Assembly: GCF_014287875.1 (NCBI RefSeq) | Contig: NZ_JACOPN010000003.1 | Location: forward strand, 307,452-371,451 | Length of the DNA: 64,000 nucleotides | Direction: 5' to 3' | Origin: Flintibacter faecis | Lineage (GTDB): Bacteria > Bacillota > Clostridia > Oscillospirales > Oscillospiraceae | In this document: positions 33,012-40,700 of the stretch, in pieces | How the letters are laid out: each line of letters begins with the position of its first letter | Position numbering within the stretch: the stretch's first letter is position 1 | Made by a program: the position numbers and the translations under genes | The notes under the pieces: generated by a model | The model's input: only the letters and a program-made list of their open reading frames with translations | What the model was told of the DNA's origin: nothing | Databases searched by the model: none

Positions 33012-33359
33012 ATGAATATGAAGCAGTTTCCGGTCATTGATCCGATTGCGACCGGAAAGAACATCATCCGTCTTCGCGTCGAGCGCGGGATGAGTGTCCG
33101 CGACCTGCAGGCATACTTCGGTTTCGAAGAGCCACAGGCGATCTACAAATGGCAGCAAGGAAAGAGCCTGCCTTCCGTTGATAATCTGTATGCTCTCGGC
33201 GCGTTGTTTGAAGTACCGATGGAAGACATCCTGGTATCTCGGACATCACAACTGAATCTGTTTATTTGTGAGCAGCAGGCCGAAGCCTGCTGCTCGCCTC
33301 TATTTATGGGAGAACTGCTCCGACTATCACGGATACGGCAGAGAGCCAAGATCGTTTAG
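33012..33359 (+). CDS. XRE-family HTH regulator
   Basis: ATG at 33012 follows GGAGG. Residues 15-75 form a Cro/CI HTH (GKNIIRLRVERGMSVRDLQ, FEEPQAIYKWQQGKSLPSV, VPMEDIL). The last 40 residues are Cys/Arg-bearing and may mediate oligomerisation. It is divergent from the 137-residue gene and probably regulates that small unit or the following region. Confidence 0.85.
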   Translation: MNMKQFPVIDPIATGKNIIRLRVERGMSVRDLQAYFGFEEPQAIYKWQQGKSLPSVDNLYALGALFEVPMEDILVSRTSQLNLFICEQQAEACCSPLFMGELLRLSRIRQRAKIV

Positions 33360-33743
33360 ACCATTTTTGCCAAGGCCATGCGCTCGCTGGCTCCCTGAGG
33401 AGCGAGGGTAGCATGCCTCAACGTATGAACGGCTCAAAGGCCAGCAATATCAAGATAGGAAATCTATCTATATCCAACAGAATAGGGAGATGTGAGGTGG
33501 CAAGGTCGAGATTCGGCGTTAGCGTATTCACGATATGGTGAAACAGCGTTGGGCGCTGATGGATGGGAAGACGGTTCGTAGCATCCGTTAACAAGACGGA
33601 TCATGTCTTCTTTTGGAGCTCAGAATCAACCGAGCGGCTTGTTTTGATTTGCAGCACTATAGTTCGTCTGCAACTGAACCGGTCGCCACGTTCTCTTCTT
33701 CTGCCGCATCCGTGATAGTCGGAGCAAAGTCGCAAGGGCTTGG
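33360..33743. other. Gap with small open frames and stems; possible short-RNA or sORF region
   Basis: No ordinary gene fits. CTCGCT and AGCGAG (about 33386-33407) form a stem, and ATCCGT-n7-ACGGAT near 33582-33601 another, followed by CATGTCTTCTTTT. Two short rightward frames overlap by ATGGTGA: 42 residues (33413-33541) and 18 residues (33535-33591). The rest up to the gene end at 33744 shows nothing. Confidence 0.35.
33413..33541 (+). CDS. Possible small protein, 42 aa
   Basis: GAGGGTAGC precedes the ATG. The sequence (NGSKASNIKIGNLSISNRIG and SRFGVSVFTIW) is basic and reads like real protein rather than random code. The next short frame (MVKQRWALMDGKTVRSIR) starts inside its stop. Evidence is only composition and coupling. 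Confidence 0.3.
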   Translation: MPQRMNGSKASNIKIGNLSISNRIGRCEVARSRFGVSVFTIW

Positions 33744-34385
33744 TCAGCTTAATGCTGACATATGCGCTTCAAAAGCCTCCGCGAAAGTCTCGTTCACATC
33801 GAACGGAGCTTCATACTCCACCGGGGTGTTAACTAACGCAGCATCCAGAGTGGCAGAGGTCTCATCGGACTTCTTGCTCAGATCAGCGCACATTTTCCGG
33901 ATCTTATTGCGATCGAAATTGATGGTGGTCACACGCTTGACATCGCAGCGGTAGGAGACCTGATTTCCCTCGTTGTTGAACCGATAGCCGACTCCCCCGT
34001 TAGAGATCAAAACCTCGCCATTGCGCAGGCCGGCCATGTGGCGGAGCAGAGTGGAGATCTCCTGACGCTTCCCATTGAGGCTCACTTCGCCATCCAGGCC
34101 AGCGCCAAGAGGCAGGGACGCCTTCGCCTGATGGATTGCGGCGCTCAGCTTTTCCCGCTCGTCCAGGAGGAACAGCAGGAATTCTGCCATCTCGGTGATA
34201 TTCTCGCTATACTCGGTGGAGGGGGCCTCCATAGTGACCTCATCCTCCACCTCTGCCATGACCTTGTGGCGGAGATAAGTGTTCTGTACCTTGGTAATGT
34301 TGCCATTGTTGCCGAGGATGCTCTGCGCATCGGCCATCATGGACTGCAGCTTATTCTGAAAGCGGAAAGCTTCTTTGAGATTCAT
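33744..34385 (-). CDS. Hypothetical protein, 213 aa
   Basis: ATG at 34385 follows AAGGAGTG. The N-terminal half is helical (AFRFQNKLQSMMADAQSIL, MAEFLLFLLDEREKLS) and the middle beta-rich (EVLISNGGVGYRF). Soluble; acidic C-terminus. No family recognised. Confidence 0.6.
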   Translation of the reverse strand: MNLKEAFRFQNKLQSMMADAQSILGNNGNITKVQNTYLRHKVMAEVEDEVTMEAPSTEYSENITEMAEFLLFLLDEREKLSAAIHQAKASLPLGAGLDGEVSLNGKRQEISTLLRHMAGLRNGEVLISNGGVGYRFNNEGNQVSYRCDVKRVTTINFDRNKIRKMCADLSKKSDETSATLDAALVNTPVEYEAPFDVNETFAEAFEAHMSALS

Positions 34386-34475
34386 ATCGCTCACTCCTTG
34401 TTCTTGTCGTTGATATCATGATAACCTTGTTTTTTGAAATTGTCATTGAACTGCTGGTTTAATAGCAACAAAAAT

Positions 34476-34503
34476 AGAACGAGAGGTCAAAGCCTCTCGT
34501 TCT
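34476..34503 (-). terminator. Rho-independent terminator after the NYN gene
   Basis: On the minus strand AGAACGAGAGG, loop CTTTGA, CCTCTCGTTCT, then ATTTTTG: a perfect 11-bp stem. Confidence 0.8.
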
Positions 34504-34514
34504 AATATGCGGGA

Positions 34515-35909
34515 CTATTTTCCAAGCACGATCGTTGCTTCCCCGTTGGGAGAGATATCAACATGCATGGTTTTAATGTACTTGTCATAAAATTGGTTCT
34601 TCTCTGCGGTCGTCATGTCAGCTCTGGTCGCTCTACAGGCCTCATCCAGAATATCTCGAACATTAAGGTGAAATGCCTGGTCGAGTTTCTGGCGAACCTC
34701 GCGAAGTACTGCCGCAACCTTGATATCATTACTGTTACCAGTACAAAAATCGTCGATATAGCAATAAGAAATGCCAGCATTGATCAACGCATTTTTGATG
34801 GTCGGACTGCATTTCTCGCTTTCTACCATCACGAAGAACCGAACCTCAGGCATTGCCGAAATCAGCCCCCAATAGTCGGAGTCGCTGGATACAAGAATGA
34901 ACGAGTCCACATTGTTCTGATAATACTCACGGCAGGTCCCGGTGGTCAAACGGATGTCAACAAGTGACTTGTTTTCTTTGATGCGTTCGATCAGGACATG
35001 CTCAATTGGAATTTGGGTGAAGCGCTCCAAAATCTTCCACGCCGATGTGGTATGAATATCATCATAGAGGATGATTTTACAAATCTTATTGAGTAGTGCT
35101 TCCTGATTAAGATTGTTCAAGGTTGCGTACAGTTTGTAGGGATCGGAGTTTTCACAATCCACCACAACGACGACGCGCTCACTCTTGTCCAGGAACTTGT
35201 ATATACCAGCCTTTGTGAGGTTACCGGCATCAGACACTTTGCTCAAGTCTGTGAAATAATCCGCATTGGCTTCATATAAAAGCGAAACAAACTTCTTGTC
35301 ATTGTAGAGGATGTTGCCAGAGTCCATGTAGGACCAATTGATATAGACTTGGTACGGGTACTTATTTTTGTTGGCGTAATAATCTGCCGCTGCTGCCTTG
35401 ATGCCCTTCTCGTTGAGGCCATCCGGCATGAGGAAGAGCTTCCGGACATATTCCCACTTCAGCCATAATGGAAACAGCGACTTGCAGTTGTTGATGCGGT
35501 TGCTGATATGCTTATTGATATCTACAATATACTGGGCAGGCAAAGCTCTGGATCTAACAATCGTAATACCATCCTGCATGAGTTCGTTCAGACTATCCTG
35601 CGGAACATACTCTGGAAGCGAGTGGAGATTGCACATATCGAAACGCATACGGTTATTGATGGCTTTATAATTGAGTTCCAAAGCCGTTCGAATCATGCAG
35701 AGGTTGCGCACGATGCGGGCATTCTTGTCTGCGTGTAATTTCTCATACCATTCCATCTTTGGTGGTTCATATTCGTTTTCAAAAATGCGCTTTTGGACTC
35801 CGACTAAATAAGCCACCTTTGAAACAACAGTATAAGTACTGCTCTCATAGTCGGTATATGCTTTTCTCGGGTTCCGAGTCGCTGCATCATCGCATGCCTG
35901 GTTATTCAT
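34515..35909 (-). CDS. NYN-domain (PIN-like) nuclease-type protein
   Basis: A 464-residue protein. The first 240 residues are an unrecognised helical domain. The NYN domain follows, with the first acidic residue and Asn in VVVDCENSD (D251, N254), D318 in SLVDIRLTTG and the SSDSDYWGLI segment (D343, D345); this set suits metal-dependent RNA cutting. The C-terminal 80 residues are helical. It is flanked by a terminator and a leaderless gap, so it is a single-gene unit. NYN proteins act in RNA decay and in some defence systems; the target here is unknown. Confidence 0.8.
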   Translation of the reverse strand: MNNQACDDAATRNPRKAYTDYESSTYTVVSKVAYLVGVQKRIFENEYEPPKMEWYEKLHADKNARIVRNLCMIRTALELNYKAINNRMRFDMCNLHSLPEYVPQDSLNELMQDGITIVRSRALPAQYIVDINKHISNRINNCKSLFPLWLKWEYVRKLFLMPDGLNEKGIKAAAADYYANKNKYPYQVYINWSYMDSGNILYNDKKFVSLLYEANADYFTDLSKVSDAGNLTKAGIYKFLDKSERVVVVVDCENSDPYKLYATLNNLNQEALLNKICKIILYDDIHTTSAWKILERFTQIPIEHVLIERIKENKSLVDIRLTTGTCREYYQNNVDSFILVSSDSDYWGLISAMPEVRFFVMVESEKCSPTIKNALINAGISYCYIDDFCTGNSNDIKVAAVLREVRQKLDQAFHLNVRDILDEACRATRADMTTAEKNQFYDKYIKTMHVDISPNGEATIVLGK

Positions 35910-36017
35910 AAAAGCCCCCTATTCCACGGGTCACGGTACCGCTAAATACTGCAAAAGCTGATGTTTCTTGCATTTAGAATACCATATTCAAGGGCTTCTG
36001 TCCATTGGTGCCGATAA

Positions 36018-36626
36018 TTAACTGACCGAGATATTGGTCTGTCCTTCGTTCTCCCACTCAAAGAGCTCGGGCAGGGCTCGTGGCGCATAATCGCGAGAGC
36101 GAGTGCCCACAATGCGAGCTGATGGATCGTTCTCCACAAACCGCTCAGGGCGCTGCTCTAAGATGAAATCGATCCACGCGATTGCATTCTTGCACTTGCG
36201 CCGGCGCACACGGGCATCGTGCAGAAGTTTATAGAGCTGGTATCCATGTGAGGCATCCAGGTTATAGAACTCCGCTGCGTGCTCGATGTCTTCAATCTCC
36301 AGCTCCGCCTTCCGCTGGCCGGTCACCAGTGTTTCTCTCTGGCATTGGATGGTGTGAATGAAATCGCTGAAATTCTTCAGCCGTGTCAGGTAGAATTCAG
36401 GCGTCAGTAGCTCCAGTTGCAGATCAGGATTTTCGGGATTGGGGTTTGAGATGAAGATGACCTTATACTTCAGGTTTTTCATCGCCTTTGGCAGCAAAGA
36501 GCAGTATTTCTCTGCCGTCTTCTTATTGTTGAATGTATGCGCGCGATCGATATAGGCAGTGGTGATCATCTGATTGTTGCCGATAATCTCCACATAGCTT
36601 TTTCCATTGCTGATAATCCAGGGCAT
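36018..36626 (-). CDS. Hypothetical protein, 202 aa
   Basis: ATG at 36626 follows GAAGGAGG. It begins MPWIISNGKSYVEI with short beta strands, then a helical charged body with a basic patch (HDARVRRRKCKNAIAW). No family recognised. Confidence 0.55.
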   Translation of the reverse strand: MPWIISNGKSYVEIIGNNQMITTAYIDRAHTFNNKKTAEKYCSLLPKAMKNLKYKVIFISNPNPENPDLQLELLTPEFYLTRLKNFSDFIHTIQCQRETLVTGQRKAELEIEDIEHAAEFYNLDASHGYQLYKLLHDARVRRRKCKNAIAWIDFILEQRPERFVENDPSARIVGTRSRDYAPRALPELFEWENEGQTNISVS

Positions 36627-36734
36627 ATTTGATCCTCCTTCGTCCGAATAGAAATAGAGAGCGCACATGATGGTAATGCCAGTTCTGGGTGTTTGGTTGA
36701 ACATGTCCTCCTATGTAGTATTGATATAGAGACA

Positions 36735-36983
36735 TCAGGTGGTTCTAAGGGCGCGTAGGAGTTGTGCACGAGCCACCTGCGCGGTCTGCTGTTTCACCCC
36801 AGCTTTCAAGTATTCAATGGCATCATTCCACTGAAAAAGTGTGTATTCTGCGGCATCAAAAGTCTCAAGAAATGCGGCTAAACGGGATCGACCGTCAGTG
36901 GACAGGAACCGCAGGTAAGAGAGGTATTGTACTTTCATGAAGGTTGCTGCTTCATCAAGTAGACATGGAGTGTGATTGGTCAT
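36735..36983 (-). CDS. Hypothetical protein, 82 aa
   Basis: ATG at 36983 with GAGGAAC upstream, overlapping the upstream gene by 29 bases in another frame. Helical, with the segments LSYLRFLSTDGRSRLAAFL and WNDAIEYLKAGVKQQ. No family recognised. Confidence 0.5.
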   Translation of the reverse strand: MTNHTPCLLDEAATFMKVQYLSYLRFLSTDGRSRLAAFLETFDAAEYTLFQWNDAIEYLKAGVKQQTAQVARAQLLRALRTT

Positions 36984-37197
36984 ATCGGAGTTCCTCTTGC
37001 AGATGCAACGAGGTCGCACCCTCTTTCTTTTCATTTGTGCCATATAGTTGGGAGGCATCGATGTGATCGCAGCGAAACATCGTACCATCGGACATATAGA
37101 TTTCCGCTCTGCCATTGGATTCCATCTCCACACGGATAATGTAGCTGGTGTTAACAATCGCGATACCGAGGTTGATAAATCTACCCATGTTTGACAT
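36955..37197 (-). CDS. Hypothetical protein, 80 aa
   Basis: Begins MSNMGRFINLGIAIVNTSYI and has a beta-rich pattern (VEMESNGRAEIYMSDGTMF) like the C-terminal half of small beta-barrel proteins. GGAGG lies before the ATG. No family recognised. Confidence 0.55.
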   Translation of the reverse strand: MSNMGRFINLGIAIVNTSYIIRVEMESNGRAEIYMSDGTMFRCDHIDASQLYGTNEKKEGATSLHLQEELRYDQSHSMST

Positions 37198-37218
37198 TCC
37201 TCCACTTGTTTTGGAATA

Positions 37219-37246
37219 GAAGGCCGCTGCCAGAGCAGCGGCCTTC
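37219..37246 (-). terminator. GC-rich terminator-like hairpin
   Basis: GAAGGCCGCTGC and GCAGCGGCCTTC pair perfectly around a four-base loop just after the stop at 37252; only CTATTCC follows on the minus strand, so termination may be partial. Confidence 0.55.
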
Positions 37247-37251
37247 GTTAT

Positions 37252-37617
37252 TTACTTGGTTGGAACGAATCCGGTAAAACCGGTATGGCCTTTATTGGCG
37301 ATTCGCTCGATGTCTTTGTCTGTTGCAAAGACGAAAGGCTCAATTTTGCCGTCAGACATCAGCATTACAAAAGCGCAGGGGCAGATTTCGCTGTCGCCAT
37401 CATCATCCAGATAGACAGCGCTGACGCCCTGGCAAGGGATGATGGAACGAATGGAGTTGTAGTCATTGACTTCGTCGTGAAGGTCGATCTCACTGTGGAA
37501 GTGCTGACCATCTTTGGTGAGGATGATGCATCCGCCATCTTCCTTGGGAATGATGCGGGCGATCATGTCGCTGTTCAGCAGCTCACCTTTGGTACCAATA
37601 GGTAAAAACTTGCTCAT
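37252..37617 (-). CDS. Hypothetical protein, 121 aa
   Basis: GAGGAGAG precedes the ATG. A soluble beta-rich protein with ICPCAFVMLMSDGKIE in the middle. It lies 88 bases downstream of the adhesin gene, after which no clear terminator is seen, so it may be at the end of the surface-locus transcript. Confidence 0.55.
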   Translation of the reverse strand: MSKFLPIGTKGELLNSDMIARIIPKEDGGCIILTKDGQHFHSEIDLHDEVNDYNSIRSIIPCQGVSAVYLDDDGDSEICPCAFVMLMSDGKIEPFVFATDKDIERIANKGHTGFTGFVPTK

Positions 37618-37705
37618 GATAATACTCTCCTCATGTTCAAAAGATCAGCCCCGAAGCGTGAGCTCCGGGGCTGGCGGGGGTTATAGGAAACGACCTCTCT
37701 CGAGA

Positions 37706-40700
37706 TCAATATCCGGTCTTCGGCAGCGGCGTGGTATTGAAGCGACGGACGGTAGTGACCCAGGTGGTCTTTGCCGTCTGCCACTCATTGAGATACTGGC
37801 CACCAACATCGGCACGATTGATGATTTGGTAGCCATTGCTCACGGTACCAAGCACCTGCACACGCATGGTAGGCTTCACAACAGAAGAGAAGCCGCTGGG
37901 CACCGTGCCAAACTCGAAGCGGACATCGGTAACATACTCGCCCTGCACGAGCCGCAGCGTAGCGGCATTCAGGCTCAGGGAATAGTTGTTGGAGGTCAGC
38001 AGGTTACTGGCCAAAGTCCGGTAGTCATTGAGATTGGTCTTAAAGGTGACCTTATAGTACAGGCGCGCATTGTAGGTACCCGTGCTGATGCTGAGCGCAC
38101 GCGTCGCATCCGTAGGAATGCGATCATGCCAGAAGAAGTGGTTGAGCGCGACATTGGAGGTATTGGCAATACCGGAGAAGTCATAGCTCATGGCCTGACC
38201 GGACTGCACTTCATAGTTGCCGCTCTTCTTGATGGTCACGCCTAGGGCCGCGGGCTTATTGTAGGCGGAGAGTTTGATGATCTGACTGGGATACTCGATC
38301 TCAGCTTCCATCTTCTCGCCACTCAGCTGATAATACTTCGGTGCGGACACCTCCGTCACGAAGTAGCGGCCAAGAGGCAGGGGGCCAGAAGCGGCAACGC
38401 CACGCGCGTCTGTCACGATATAGCCAACAACCTTGCCAGAGCGGGCCTGCGTGATCTCAAACACAGCGCCTTCCAACGGGGTGCCAGCAAGCTGACCTGT
38501 GACGGTGTTGTCTTCCGAGCTATACTTCCGGATCTGGATCTGACCCGTCACAGCACTATTCTCCCACTCGATCTGTGCGCATTTACCGCGTTCGACATAG
38601 ACGGTCTTATACTGCTCATCGCGAATATAGCCATCCGCCGCCTCCAGTTCACGCAGGTAGTACTTTCCGGGTACCAGCTCATCATCAATGTAGATGTAGC
38701 CGTCCTGATCCGTCGTGTATTCGCCGATCGGGTTCTTCCCAGAATCATAGAGTACGAACTTGACACCATAAATGCCTGCACCAGTCGCTGCATCGATCTT
38801 GTGAATCATGATAGAGGCCATGCGCTGGTTGGTGATCTCCACCGTGGTGGTCTCTCCATCCTTGACGCAGGCATTTGCCGGTGTGGCATCCAGCGCATAG
38901 CCATCAGCTGCCTTCAGCTCCGTGATGGTGTACCATCCATTTTCCGCGTTGGGAATGCTGATGACGCCGTTGCGGTCAGTCGTGTAGGTGCCAAGGATCT
39001 CGCCGTTGATCTTCCGAACCTCGAATTTGACACCCTTGATGCGTGCGCCGGTGTCTTCATCGGATTTGATAATCTGGAGGCCGCCGGCAGGTCTGTTATA
39101 GAAGGTCAGTGTCTGAAGATCATCGGGATCGATTACGACGGTCTGGGATCTGGTCTCTTCATCGATCACATAGCCGGAGATGGTCTTCGTCTCTGTGACG
39201 ACCAGCGTGCCAACGATGCCGCTGATCAAGATCTCACCGTTTTCGTCCGTCCGATAGATCCCGTTGGAAGACAGCTTGCCACCTTCATCAGGCACATAGC
39301 TGCCATCGGCGTAAGCCACACGGAACTCAACGCCTGCCAGAGGCTTGCGAGTAACACTGTCCAGTTTCACAATGCGCAGGCCGCCGAGAGGCTGATTGCG
39401 GAACTCCACCGTCACGACCTCGTGGGAGCGCACTTTGACGGTCTGTGGCGTGTCGTCCAGGACATAGCCGGATTTTGCACGCACTTCCTTGATGACCAGT
39501 GTAGTGTTGGGATCAAGGCCATCGATCAGAATGGTGCCGACGCTATCGGTTACATACTTACCGTTTCTGTTGCCCACGACGGTGCCGTTGGACTCTGTGA
39601 CCATGAATTCCACATCGGACAGAGGCTCGCGGGTAATTGCATCAATCTTTTTAATCAGGACACTACCCTTGGCCTCATTCCCGAAGGTGACGGTGATGAC
39701 ATCCTGTTCGTTGCCACTCAAATATACCGTCTGAATATCGTTTTCGCTCAGCACATAGCCGTCTGGTGCGGAGATCTCCTCAATGACATAGGTGCCAGCC
39801 TTCAGACCTGTGAGGATGAAAGTGCCGTTGGAAGAAGTCTGACGCTCAGCGATGACTGTGCCTCCAGTACCGGAGGTGCCGCCAAGGAACCGCACGCGGA
39901 ACCATGCACCCTGAAGAGGATCACCGGTGCTGGAGTCTACCTTCTTGACGATGATGGCGCTCAGGGGGGTGTTCTCAAAAGTGACGACCTTGCCGCGCCC
40001 CGCTTCCACATAGACCTGCTGGGAAGTGGGATCTTTGATGGAATAGCCCGCAGCAGGCTCCAGCTCGGTGATGGTGTACCAGCCGTCATCCAGCTTATCG
40101 ATGAAGAACTGACCGTTCTCATCCGAGTAGTAGGTACCAAGATCACGAATCTCACCGGTAGAGGTCTTATCGGAACGGAAAGTAACATTGAACTTCGCAC
40201 CCTTAATGGGATCGCCGGTAATGCTGTCGATCTTATTGACTGTCAGGGTGGGCTTGGGATAGTTCTGGAACTGGACGGTGCCAGTCCTGTTGGGAAACAG
40301 CGTGATCATCTGATGTGCTTCGTTGAGCAGATAGCCATCGGGTACTGACTGCTCCCAGATCTCATAGACACCGGGCATCAGCTTTTCCAGATAGCAGCGG
40401 CCATTCTCGTCAGAGGTCACGGTGGTCAGTGTGGAAGAATCCACACGCTTGACGGTAAAGGTCACACCGGCGACAGGCTTTCCAGTAATGGCATCAGTTT
40501 TTAGGATCTCCAAATTGGGCATCCGATCATTGGAAACGACCAGTTCGCTGTTCTGACCGGGGAACAGCTCCACATGATACTCACGGGAGTCCTTCACATA
40601 TCCTTCCGGAGCATCCATCTCCACCACGGAGTAAATGCCGGGTTCCAGATCGGAGATGTTGATTTCGCCCTTGGTGTCAGTTACGCGATCCAGGTAATGC

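Noticed and set aside
38801..40348. Long antisense open frames inside the Cna-B array (also 41735-42898)
   Set aside because: They mirror the codon bias of the repeats and have no start signals; the minus-strand adhesin explains the region.
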